From contig NC_046680.1 in NCBI RefSeq assembly GCF_009870125.1, positions 6,510,001-6,574,000 of the forward strand: a stretch of DNA of 64,000 nucleotides, written 5' to 3'. The position numbers were made by a program, and so were the translations under genes. This stretch comes from Drosophila pseudoobscura. Its lineage: Eukaryota; Arthropoda; Insecta; Diptera; Drosophilidae. Below are positions 26,043-49,927 of the stretch, piece by piece (position 1 is the stretch's first letter; every line of letters starts with the position of its first letter). The notes below the pieces were generated by a model that made no database searches, was not told the DNA's origin, and saw nothing but the letters and a program-made list of their open reading frames with translations.

Positions 26043-26253
26043 CTTTGTTGCTGGGTCCGTTGGCCGTCTGCAGCGAAGACATGGGTATGGCCAGGCAATT
26101 GCGCGCTGGGGCCGGCACTGCCAGTGCCAGATCCTGTGGCGGCTCGGAGCGCGGACATGGCGTGTACGCAATCTTGCTGCCACGTCCGGGCGTGGGACTG
26201 ACCCGGGCATGACGGCCACCGGTGACGGTGCCTCCGCTGCCGCGTTCGCTCAT
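26043..26253 (-). CDS. candidate first coding exon (Gly/Pro/Ser-rich N-terminus)
   Basis: An ATG at 26253-26251 opens 70 codons (MSERGSGGTVTGGRHARV, then SPTPGRGSKIAYTPCPRS, ending MSSLQTANGPSNK) up to a strong donor, AAAG then GTAAGT, in phase 1. The ATG is preceded in the transcript sense by a GA-rich leader. G+C is high compared with its surroundings, and all three phases are densely occupied by shadow frames. The phase-1 end would join to 21412 or directly to 11242 in frame. That makes it a candidate distal alternative first exon of the unknown leftward gene, or the first exon of a separate gene. Confidence 0.5.
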
Positions 26254-29200
26254 CTCTCCCTCGCACTCACTCCCTTACTGAGCGGATAAATGCATATTGC
26301 AGCGGCATCCGCTCTGTCCCAGAGCTGCGAGTGGACAAGAGGAGCAGCAGCCCTGTAGTTGACTTATGACATGTGGCAGTGGTGTGGCATGGCAGCCTCA
26401 GCCGCAGCCTCCTTCCGGCTCTTGTGTGTGTCGATTCCAGGCAGTTTACGTTAATTCTAATGCATGGATTCCAAATATCTTCGTGGGGCGAAGGGTGGCT
26501 TTTAGCGCTCGGAATAGCCTGAACTTTTGCATTCAATTGGCGGAGGCTGGGTAAGGACTGCGACCTGAGTGCACTCGTGAATAGCTTGCGGATGAGCTGG
26601 TGAAGGGGTGCGGTGTGGGGTTGTGGCACCTGACCGTGAGCAAGGCTATGGATAACACACGCGACGCAAGGACAAGGACACGGGGATACAGCCAGAAGCA
26701 GCGACAACAGCAACGGCAACGACAACGACAACGACAACAAATCGAAACTTTACAAAATCCAAAACTGCACTCTACTTCACTCACTGTCAATGCAACGCCA
26801 ACGGCAAAACGGGGCTACACCAACAACATCCGCTACATCCACGTGCGACCAGTCGACTTGCACTGCTCGATGTCCTGTTGACGACTGAGACGAAGGCGGA
26901 AAGTGGAAGTGCAGCCGCAGACACGACACGGACGTTCGGTGGGAACCAGAAGACGAAAAGGCAGAGGAAGACGACAGCTTCTCGTGCGGGCATAAAAATA
27001 ACACGATGCCAAATGCCGACGACAACGCCGACGATGACACCAATAACAACGACAAAGGCCGAAGCAAAGCAAAACAAACAAAATACCCATTCAACCCCCC
27101 AACCCATCCATCCCCAACCCCACCTTACAAATATGCGAGACTCTCTATCGCTTAGCATCCATCCTCCACGTTCTTTCTCTACATGTAGTTAGTATGACTG
27201 TAAGAATCGGCAAGTACATACGGATGTAAAAAGTGCAGAAAAGCTTTTGGGCACTGTTAACTTTTCAGAATAGCTTTTCGACTCTGTTAGCGTTGAAGAA
27301 AAGCTTTTCGGCTCTGATGTTCCGGTTTCTATCCTGCGTCCTGTCCTTGCTTTTGTGGAAATACACAAACACACATGAAATTCAGACGTAGTACAAATGT
27401 CATGTCATGTAACATGTAATGTATATTTAATGATGGCGGTGGTGATGGCGGAATTCCATCACGTATACGCAATGTTGTACTGCAGTAGGTTGGAGTGCAG
27501 AATATCTTGTATTCATTTCTTTAATCCCTATAAGAAACATTTTAGGGCAACAAAATCACAGACTCCGTCTGGATGGTTCATTTTCTGCATATTTTCCCAA
27601 TGATTCAGTACGAAACAAGCCATGCCCACACCGCCGAAAACGATTTGTCAAATAAAAAGTTCACTTTCTCATTTAATTTGTATATTCTGCTTTTATTGGT
27701 TTTAGTTCTTGCCTGTTAAGTAGAATAGAATTATTATTAAAATTGTTATGTTAGATTCGTTTCGGTTCCTGCTTGCTCTCAGATCACGCGGATCGAGTGT
27801 GGAATTAGTTGTGGCATTTGACTCTGTTTGTGGCTAACTCTGATCTGATTATGGGCAGCGCTACCACCCTAATACTTTTCGCATGTCTCTTGAGAAGTTA
27901 GTTGATACAAACGGCTTCAGTTCCGGTTTTTGGATATTATTTTCGATCAGTTAAATTACAATTTAGGGCTTAATAGTTACAGTTCATATAGTTATGTTTC
28001 AGTTGAGTTCTTTCCTATGGGTGAAATTATAGTTTTGATTCGGTTTTAGGTCTTTTGGTGTGACTATATATGTTAGTATGTAGTTATGACTGCAGCTGTA
28101 CTGTTGCACTGCACATTGTGGTAGGTAAAGCTTTAGGTATTTCAATATCGATACTCGTTATATACTCGTTTAACAATTATGCTCACTTAGGGCTAAAACA
28201 TTGGAATCGGATGTCGCAGAGACACTGTAGCTGCTCATTCTGTTTCTTTTTTGTTTTCTTTGAGTTGGAAGAAAAATTCAATCAATTGTTGCTGTCTTCA
28301 GATCGCCGGAAAAACCCGGTACATGTTCTCAGTGAATGTGTTTGAAAAAGTCCGTATATATATGTTTATGTGTGTGTGGTGCGTGTGTGCTGACAGAAAT
28401 AAAACAAAAACCTGTATTAATAATACTGAAAAAATATATAAAATATATTCCTTGTGTGTTTTAAGATTATTTTCTGATTACCCAAAAGAATATTTAAATC
28501 AAGCCATGGAACAATTACCTATCACTAAATTTTATACACACTTTATATTTACTCAAAATGCTTTAGTATCTATATGTATATCATTTGTTGCATACCCTAT
28601 AATATCCATATACATATATCGTTTAAAATTGGATTCGTTCGAGGCCTAAACGTACTTTCCACACATATTCGGATATCAAATCTATAACACGTCCGACAAC
28701 CAATTCAAAGAGTTCAAAGAACTGAAGGAATCGTTCAATTTCGGTATCAATATGGGGTTATACAGGATTCGATTATTCTCGTAGACATTTAGTGCAGACA
28801 TTCCAAATTGGGGAAAAGTGCGGAACGGGCCTACTACTTGCCTGGGTTATAGGTACATACGGTTATGGTATATTGGACATCAAGAATAACGTTCATATTT
28901 CGATATACATATGTAACACATTTACTATATATAGACGAATTTCTTCATGGTGAAATCTCTTGTTAGGTGGTTTATTAGGCATACATTACATGTATTACTT
29001 TTTAAATTCTTATCGCTTTAAAATGGAGTGCGCTTATGGCGTGCCTGGGGGTCTCTCCAGTTCCTGTTCGGGGGCTGGCCGCAGATCCTCGACAGTCCTT
29101 AAGTCCATGCCTTTATACGAGTATGTATGGACTATGGCTACGCTTAACTTAATTAACTTGACTTTGGAACTCGTGCTCGTCATCGACCACAGCAAAGGCA

Positions 29201-31451
29201 AACACACAAGAGTACAGTACTGGGAACAGTCTCCTTTTGGCCAATTCGTATCAATGAGAGGGGATGATGAAGCTGTGTGTCTGTAGAAATGCTTGTAAGC
29301 CAATCTAGAAACCAGAAAAGTTCCCAACAAAAAACACAAAATAAAATAAGAGATTTTTTTGCAAAAAAAGAAAACGACAATTTGTTGTTTTTTGTTTCGA
29401 GGTTTTTAAAATGTTTGTGTATTTTTTTCAAAGAAATTTCTGTTTGTTCTTGTTGTCTATTTGTTTTCTGATGCGTTCTTCTTCATGTTCTGTTGCAATT
29501 TTTACAATATTCGTAAATATATATATATATGTATATTTATCATTGTTCATATATATTTATGAATATATAGATATAGGCGCAGATTCTTTTGTTTTTTTTT
29601 TCATGCCCCTCAAAATATTGTAAGTTGCTAAAAACATATTTTTTGCTGTTGCATATTTTAACAATTTTCGGTTGTGTTTTCTTTTTAAATAGTATTTCTT
29701 TTAATTCTTTTGCCTTTTGTTTTGCAAACGAAAATAAAAACTGATGCACGTTTAGAATTGAAACGTTGTGAAATCGGGAAATCCAGCACTTCCGCTGCAT
29801 ACTTTCGAGGGAATGGATCCCCGCTGCTCTGACTGTACCGGCCTGGGCCGTTGCTTTTGTTAGAACAATTACATTTTCATTCCGAGTTTAACCATTTTTA
29901 GAGATTTGAAAAAATTCGTGTTTGCCATTTGCCTCTGCAATTTGCTTAGATTTTGTGTTATAATTTCATTGTTTTAAAACGCACAAATTTTCGCTACAAA
30001 ATGTTTTCATTTTGGTTTGTTAAAAAAAGTTATAGAAAAGTTTTTGTTTTTTTTTTCTTGTTTTTGTTTTTTTTATATCGTTAGCGCAAATGGTGTTTTT
30101 TTTATAGTTTCTTCTTTGTTGCCCTTCAGCGACCTGTCCAAAGTCAAGCAAACAATAAAAGATCAAATTTCCCTTAATTATTATATTATAGAAAACACGC
30201 AAGATTTGTGTGTTCTTTTTATAACGTTCAAGTTATACTCACAGTTGATTTATGCAGTGGAGAAGAGTTAGAGTTAGCATTGGAAAGAGATGCTTGGATC
30301 AAAGTGGGATGGTGGGTGGGTGGCGAGGTATGGGGGTGTGTGTGTGTGACATCCCGACGATTTCGGTTTAGTTCAGAGAAGGAAACAAGGTTTTCGATAT
30401 TAAATTAAATTAAAACCAAGTACAGTTGTGTACAAGTGACAGTTTGCCTTGGTCGCGCAGACTTTCTTCTTTTCTTCGTTCATTAGGCAGCAGTACACAA
30501 AGAGAAAGATAGATAGACAGATAGATTGATAGATTGATAGTTGTTGTTGTAAGGTTGTGCAAGGTTAGTGTGGAGACAGAGCGGGTAGGTTAAAGCTTGC
30601 GATTTTCTGTGGGTGCCAGGGATGCCAGGTTCTTGCCGACTGGTTTGAATTCCCTTAAACTTAAACCTTTACGTTTATATATTAGAATATATGCTAAGCT
30701 TAGTTGTTGGCTCTGTGTCCTTTGTCTAAGTTTGATTTGGTGATCGTGCTTCTATCGTTTGCATTTTGTTTTACATTTAAGACAATTGTCTTTGCATTTT
30801 TCTAGTTTTGTTCATATGTATAATTTATTTATAAATATATATTAGTATATATAGCTGCTGCTTCTTCTCTTCTTTGATGCTGCTTCTTCGCCATCGGCTT
30901 TGGTTGTTCTCAAAAGTTGTCCTATTCGGGAGCCGCCGCTGTTGTTGCCGCTCCCCTTCTCCATAATTCTTCCTTCCTTATATATGTGTGTGTTTGATGA
31001 AATCGTCTTCTTCCTGCTCTTCGTCTAGCTCTTCTTCCGCTTCGTCTCGCATATAAATATTTAATTTATATTTCTTTATAATAAAATTATATTACCTTTA
31101 TTAGTATTGTATTTGTATGTATATATAGATTTTCCTTTGTATTTATATATATATATATAATAGTAGTAAATATTTTTGGTTGCTTGTTGTTGCTGCCTTA
31201 TACATATACTACAGAAATGTGTATTTTAGTTGCTTTTTGCTTTGGGGAGCGTTTGCTTTGCTAAATGTTAAATCTCCTCATATATGTAGATGTATTTCTT
31301 TGCTTAAGTCTGCTACAAATATCGCCGACAAATCAGCTGTCTACCAAGGACCTTCGGACTGGGATCCTGCTGGCCCTCGAAGAGCCCCCAAAAATATGCC
31401 TCTTTTGCTGCGCGCCAGGCATATGTATGTATGCGTTTGCATATAAGTCGC

Positions 31452-31483
<32 letters not shown>

Positions 31484-32692
31484 GGAACGTGTATATATAT
31501 ACATATATATATACCATTGTTTTGGTTTTAAATTTAATTTTATATCGAAAATGTATTTGTAGTTGGTTTTCTTTTTGTTTTTTTTTTTTGTAATTTTTAT
31601 TTGGTTTTATTTTCTTTATATTTATTAATTTTAAATTTAAATATAATTTAATAAGAAGAATTTGTTGTTGTTTGATTTTACATTATTTATAATATATATA
31701 TGTTGTATTTATAATATATTTTACTTCTTGTTGTTCTGACATGTCTGTGTGTATGTGTGTTGGTGTTGGTGTTGGTATTGGTGTGCTGTGTAAATGTGAG
31801 GGTGTAGTTGTGGTTGTGGTTCTGGATGTGGGTAGTGTGTCTATATAAACTTTGCCAGCTTGCAAAAATTTTCGAATATTCTTTCTTTAACAGTTTTTTA
31901 TTTTTGAGTTTTTATTTGCTGTTTGTTTAGCTTTTATTTTATTTTATTTTTATTTTCTCTCGCAACGAAATCGACAAAAATTTTGTTAATACCTAAACAC
32001 AGTTTGGTTTTGTTATCCATTAGCTACAGATTCGAGTCTTCTTCTTGTTCTTCTTAAAACGAAAATTGAGAAATGCAAAAGGCAGCCGCTTCAGTTGTCG
32101 TCGCCAGATGGCGCCGACGCCCGAGCGGAGGGGGGGCCCTCATGCGGCTGCTGCTTTTGCCTTCTTCTCCCGATACTGCGTGCTTGTGCTTGTACTTGTT
32201 CTTCTCGTTTAGTATTTCTTGATAACATGCGATTTACTTCTGGTAATTGTAATTGTTGTTCTTTTAAACGGTGACTTCATTAAATTGTATGTTGTTCTTG
32301 TTGTTGTTTGGTTGCATTACAAATTTGTTTGTTGGTGTGTAATTTTATCAGGACTTTTTGGTTGATGTTCGTTCATGTGTGTTGCTTGTTTAAATTTGCA
32401 TTTGCTTTTACTTTTGCTTTTGCTTTTGCGTTTGCGTTTCTTTAAGTGTAGGTTTCATTTGTATTAAAGTTTCTTAAATGTTTTTTTGCTTCTTCTTCCT
32501 CCTCTTCATGTTGCTTTTTGTTGTTGTTGTTGTTTTTTGCTTAACTCTTTGTTGTTTTGTTTTATGTTTTGTTTTTAAGATCTTTTACTGGGGTCCATAG
32601 CAACAGCGTGGCGCGATGTTATTGCGCACAGCTACAGTCTTCGTCAACATCTTAAACAAATAGAAAGGCTTAAAAAGAAATAATTTAACGCT
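26254..32692. other. AT-rich region 3' of calmodulin, possible extended 3' UTR
   Basis: No coding exon was found. On the calmodulin (minus) strand the sequence from about 32.7 down to 27.6 kb is strongly A/T-biased, with long T and A tracts, many TATATA runs (for example 31455-31485) and several AATAAA-type signals (read as TTTATT on +, for example near 30825, 31600 and 27692). This fits one or more alternative 3' UTR ends for calmodulin. Below 27.2 kb the base composition changes to a repeat-rich purine/pyrimidine mixture (CAACGA repeats near 26700-26740). Confidence 0.35.
27237..27325. repeat. three tandem copies of a 30-base unit
   Basis: Imperfect copies begin at 27237, 27267 and 27297, each starting AGAAAAGCTTTT or AGAATAGCTTTT, with a 30-base period. 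On the minus strand a frame without stop reads a ten-residue repeat (PKSFSSTLTE, SKSYSEKLTV, PKSFSALFTS). That frame has only a GTG start, so I do not call it a gene. Confidence 0.75.
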
Positions 32693-45546
<12,854 letters not shown>

Positions 45547-46102
45547 TTTTATTGTTTTTTTGGTGTTGTTGTTGGAAAGAGTAACTAAATGTTAATCCGC
45601 TGCGGCTGCCTCTGCTGCTGCTGTTGGTATGTGTGTGAGTGGAATTACGTTGTTGGGGGGGATTGGAACGCGCGCTCTAACTTTTAACTAGAATTTTATT
45701 TGCGCTTAACACACTGCAAAGATCAAGAAGAAGAGGGATGTGTGAGGAAACACGCAGGTTGCTGGAATACCCTTGACGGCACAGCGGCAGCGGCAGCAAC
45801 AACTTCTTCCAGCTGAAGAGGAACGGAACAACAATTGGCAAACGAAAGAACCAAAGGGGAGACAGAGACACGACGCTCCGCGGAGACTTTTGTGATATGT
45901 TTTCCACGCTGCCGCGCTGCTGTTGTGTTGTTGCTGGCGTTGCCGCTGCGTTGCCGAATTTAATACAAAATTTTCCCTGGCATAATTTTTTGTTGCTTTT
46001 CATTGGTTTTTGCTTTTCTTTTCTTTTCTTATTTTAATTTTTTTTCTTTTTGCTTTTGTGCGAAATATGCCAAACACACGCGCGCACACGGCAAGATTTT
46101 CG

Positions 46103-46110
46103 TTTATATA
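46103..46110 (-). promoter_or_regulatory. Cam: candidate TATA box of calmodulin
   Basis: Read on the minus strand the sequence is CTATATAAACG. A start about 30 bases downstream (near 46078) would give a 5' UTR of about 530 bases ending in the ATG-only exon, with no AG-GT break needed. No strong initiator was recognised, so the start point is approximate. Confidence 0.4.
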
Positions 46111-47719
46111 GTATCTGGTGAGTGCTGGCACATATAGGCATTGCTCGGACTCGGGTTTTATACAGATATTTGTTTCAATTTCTCGTTTTCATATATTCTT
46201 TGGCGTTGATTTGCTTGGTTTTAGTGGCTGTTTTTCGCGGAATTTGTCGAGGCACAAAAGAGCAGATGGAACTTTTATTTCTTTTTTTTCCTCGGCTCCT
46301 CGCAGCCCCTTGGAAAAGTGTGTGCTTGGGTGAAATATTTGGACTCTGGGCAACTCACGATCCTAATCAGAATTTCCGCAGGCGACTTGTTCACGAGAAA
46401 ATCAAAATTTCGACTGTGCCCGCTGCCGTTACCGTTATGTTATATATACGTGTTGTACTAATATATATACCTCATAAATATAGTTGTACCGATTCGCAGC
46501 GCAGCCGTGAGAGCAAAGAGAGAGCGCCTCGTAATGCAGACGGCAACAACGGCGAGAGTAAGTCGGAGAGCAGAGCTGTCAGTTTAGCAATTTAGTAGCT
46601 AGATCTGGCCAATTTTACAAAAATTTGAACTTTTTGTAAAATGCTATTAGGAAAAAACGCTAGCAATTTTTAAATATATTTTAGCTAAAATTGAAACTTT
46701 ATTTTAAAACTAGCAATTTTTGTATTTTTCTTCTTCTTTTGTTTTTTACATTTTGTATACATCGACGGCACAAATTACGATTAATAGTGGTTCACAAAGT
46801 ATCGGTACATTATTAAAAATGTACTCGCAATTATGTTTCTTAAGATATATATTTTTCTTCCCAAATCTAGCAATTTTTTCTTAGGAGATTCTGGCAGCAC
46901 TAGCGGACAGCAACAACGACGAGAGCAAGTCGGAGAGTGAACTGACTGGTCGGAGAGTGAACTGGCTGCGAACCGGTTCTGCTCTCGCGCTCTTTTTCAC
47001 TCTTATCTGCAAATTTTTGCCTTTTCTGGCTCTTTTCTTTGCCGTTCCTTCGTAAACCGAAGCTCGATGTAAGGCAGACAAAAAATATATTTAATATTTC
47101 CCCTGTAACGGTCGCGCCGGCGCTTTTAACCAAAGGCCTACCATGGGCAGTTTGTAGAATATACATACATATGTACATATGTTCATATATGTATACATGT
47201 CTATGAAACAGATTCATGCGTGAGATTTCTATAGAAAATTAAGGTACGAAATGTGGAAAAAAATAATTGTTTTATTAATCGAGGTAACGAATAAGCGTTC
47301 GAAGTCACGGAAATATACACAATATAAATACAATATATACCAAAAGTACCAAATAATTGTTCCTGATGCAAAAAACATATTATAAATTCTGATAGGCCGA
47401 CCGCTGGCAGGGCCCTATCTTATGTGCATAGCAAAGTGCGCCTCTCACGTACACGTGTATAACGGTGGTTACTTGCAACAAACATGCATATATATATGTC
47501 TGTAAGTATGCGTGCGGATTCCTGCATTAGATGGATTTAATAAGAAAATAATGTGACCAGTTGAGAAGGGGGAAAATGGTGTGTAGCGTCATGTCTAATG
47601 GATCATTTGATAACTATTTCTTTCAAATATGAATGTACATACTATCCAGCGGATATATTATCTAGCGGACTCTTAACAGGTGTTGGTTAATTCATGAAGG
47701 ACTGGGTTAAACGGGAAAT
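46111..47719. repeat. upstream region of calmodulin with a diverged 34-base direct repeat
   Basis: Copies at 46537-46570 and 46904-46937 match at 30 of 34 positions, and all four differences are transitions. The second copy is followed by two tandem copies of a 20-base unit beginning CGGAGAGTGAACTG (about 46930-46968). Between the 34-base copies the motif TAGCAATTTTT occurs three times (about 46658, 46709 and 46868). No coding sequence was seen. This may be an old duplication or a remnant of a short mobile element. Confidence 0.6.
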
Positions 47720-47724
47720 TTATT
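47719..47724 (-). terminator. poly(A) signal overlapping the V-ATPase paralogue stop codon
   Basis: On the minus strand the gene ends GAATAAATTT. The TAA stop (47722-47720) lies inside AATAAA, so cleavage about 15-30 bases downstream would give a 3' UTR of only a few tens of bases. Confidence 0.55.
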
Positions 47725-48739
47725 CATTTCTTTTTAGGCGTAGACTTGATCGAAGCAGTCGCTCGGTTTTATCCGCCGAGATGGAGTGTCCCTCCGAATC
47801 CCGGTGTTGCGGGTGCGATATTCTTTGCAGGAAGTTCACAATGCTGTGGGTGGTGACGAAGGAGCTGAAAGTGGAAACTAGCGTCTCGCCCCGGTTCTCG
47901 GCTTCCTGGCGCTCCCTCTGCCGCCTCTCGTGCCTCTCCAGTCGCGCCTGGCGCTGCCGGTCTCTGACCGCCTCCGCGTCAAAGTCGTCCAGGTCGAAGT
48001 GCGTATCGGCCACTGGGTGGACATAGACGCCTTTCTTAAGATAAATCTCAAGCTCCTCCGGCGTCATGTTTTTGGTCTTGATCAGCTCTGTGAAGGCGAT
48101 TTTGGCCTCCAGCTGCTTCGCCTGGGAGCGCTTCAGGCGGTAAAAGTCCTCCCGCTCGAACTCCTCCAGCTCGGCGCAGATGTAGTTGTAGGTCCGGACC
48201 AGCTGTGGGATCACCACGTGTTCCAGAGCGTTCACCCGCATGTTAGTTTGCCGCGAGGCTGCTGCCAGCATCCGCACCATGTAGTCCAGGGAGCAATACG
48301 CCACCAAGTCCTTGAGGGCAGCGAGGTACAGCGTCCGCACCTTCTGCACCTGGACTCCGCCGCAGCTGAGGCCAGCCAGCGGGAAGGCACCTCGCTCCTC
48401 AGCCTCCAGCTCGAAGGAGTTGAGCGGCACGCCCACGATCTTCTGCTGGGTCTTGCGCAACACGGCCGTGGCCCTCTTGTTGTCCGCCACGATCACCGGC
48501 TTGAAGTCCGTGCCCAGTAGATTGGCCTTGGCCAGCGAGAAGATGGCCGCCCGCATTTGGTCGTCCACCTGGTTCTCCTTGGCGTGCATGCTGCGGCGCA
48601 GCTCGCGCAGCTTCAGGTCGATGGCGTCCCGCTTCCGCTTCAGCAGACTGATGCCGCGCTGCCCGGCCTGGACGCGCAGCTTCATCAGCACGGAGTTGGC
48701 CCGCGAGGGGTATATGGGCAGGATATCTTTGTTGGACAT
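47720..48739 (-). CDS. Vha36-2: V-type H+-ATPase subunit D paralogue with long C-terminal extension
   Basis: A single exon of 339 codons. Residues 1 to about 230 match the V1 subunit D family: an N-terminus ILPIYPSRANSVLMKLR like the usual LPIFPSR start, the GLSCGGVQVQKVRTLYL segment, and the conserved RVNALEHVVIPQLVRTY with EFEREDFYRLKRSQ. Subunit D is the central rotor stalk that couples ATP hydrolysis in V1 to proton pumping in V0. The usual fly protein is about 246 residues. Here a tail of roughly 90 follows, first acidic (DFDAEAV), then Arg/Glu/Gln-rich and probably helical, then Ser/His-rich. The missing introns and divergent core suggest a retrotransposed paralogue, perhaps with testis expression as known for some fly V-ATPase paralogues. 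The symbol rests on position next to Cam and is from memory. Confidence 0.85.
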   Translation of the reverse strand: MSNKDILPIYPSRANSVLMKLRVQAGQRGISLLKRKRDAIDLKLRELRRSMHAKENQVDDQMRAAIFSLAKANLLGTDFKPVIVADNKRATAVLRKTQQKIVGVPLNSFELEAEERGAFPLAGLSCGGVQVQKVRTLYLAALKDLVAYCSLDYMVRMLAAASRQTNMRVNALEHVVIPQLVRTYNYICAELEEFEREDFYRLKRSQAKQLEAKIAFTELIKTKNMTPEELEIYLKKGVYVHPVADTHFDLDDFDAEAVRDRQRQARLERHERRQRERQEAENRGETLVSTFSSFVTTHSIVNFLQRISHPQHRDSEGHSISADKTERLLRSSLRLKRNE

Positions 48740-49927
48740 GGCCCTGGATTGGATCCTCTGTTCGGTTCAAGCCAAGAAAAAATGAGTCTGTCTGGATTGT
48801 TGAATTTGGATGGAACCAAGAGCCTACTTGATTGAGTGAGGTAGCCCAAGTTCTACACACAGATTTAAATTTATTTAGCGAGTGCTCCTTTCGTATTATT
48901 CAGTCGTTGTCTCACGGAAAATGCTCTCAGATTACCCACCTAATCCGCGCTCAGCGTTGGTCAGCGATAGCGATGGTCAGAAGAGGCAGCAGATATCTGC
49001 AATTACAATTACACACACACACACACACAGTGGAGCGAAAACATAGTGAGGGGCGCACACACTTGTGTCCATTCCACTGGGATGGGGAGCAACGATTTTG
49101 CGCATTTTCCAGCTGCGGTACATATTCTTTTGCCGCAGCAAAGTGTCGCAATGTTGCGCCGTTCGGTGCAATCGCAAGAGCGACAGCGACAGCGACAGCA
49201 GCAGCCTTGCAACGCATGCCAACAAGTTAAGTATGTTAACCTCTGCGAAAATTAGACATGCCAAATGGAGGTGGAGGTGGAGGTGGATGAGGAGGAGACG
49301 AATGGGTAACGAAAACGAAAATGAAGTAACAATGCAGCAAACATGGGGCAGGGTCAAAGGGCGACAACGTCGACGCTGACGCTGACGCTGGCGCTGGCGA
49401 CGACAGCATTGCGCCATTTTTCGTTTGCCCCGTAAGACATGAATTTCGGCTGCGGCTCGTACTCTGTCTGTGTCGCAGCCCTCTCCCCCCCACTGTCTCC
49501 TGCTCTGTCACATCGCGTGTGTGTGTGTGTGTGCGTGTTGGGTAAACATTTGGACAGACAGCCAGTTCTTTCCCTTCGATTGTCGCTGTCGAAGGGGAAG
49601 CCCCTCAAGCGATGTTGGGGTGCACGTGCACCGTGCCCTTTTCCTTAAAAAACGTATGGGAATTCGTTGAAAGATCAAATGCAATTCGGATTTGTTTAAT
49701 CCAATTGGATAAGCTTTGGCTGTAAGTTTTGTAAGGTTGCCCTTTTAACCATCAATGCCAGGGAAACTCCAGTTTATTGTCAACCCAAAACAGTATGCTA
49801 TGCACACCCATATGGATCTTTATGGAAAGTCTTTCATTCGTTGTGGCTGGCACTTTTTCCCGTTTATTTTCGGAGCATAAATTTTATAACTAACGAAACT
49901 AATGAACAAAAATATATATGTATTTCC
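48740..49927. other. spacer between V-ATPase paralogue and IQ-motif gene
   Basis: About 1.2 kb of 5' flank of the V-ATPase paralogue and 3' flank of the IQ gene. Contains (CA)n at about 49010-49030, (GT)n at about 49517-49535, and a CGACAG/GACGCT repetitive stretch at 49178-49400. Overlapping frames on both strands here come from these repeats. Confidence 0.55.

Noticed and set aside
27189-27374. Minus-strand frame covering the 30-base repeat
   Set aside because: Only a GTG start; the in-place ATG reads a different frame that stops quickly.
46122-46595. Plus-strand frame of 157 codons
   Set aside because: Lies in the calmodulin promoter region, changes from hydrophobic to low-complexity polar, and has no family signal.
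49236-49670. Frames on both strands between the V-ATPase paralogue and the IQ gene
   Set aside because: All explained by GT, GGTGGA and GACGCT simple repeats.
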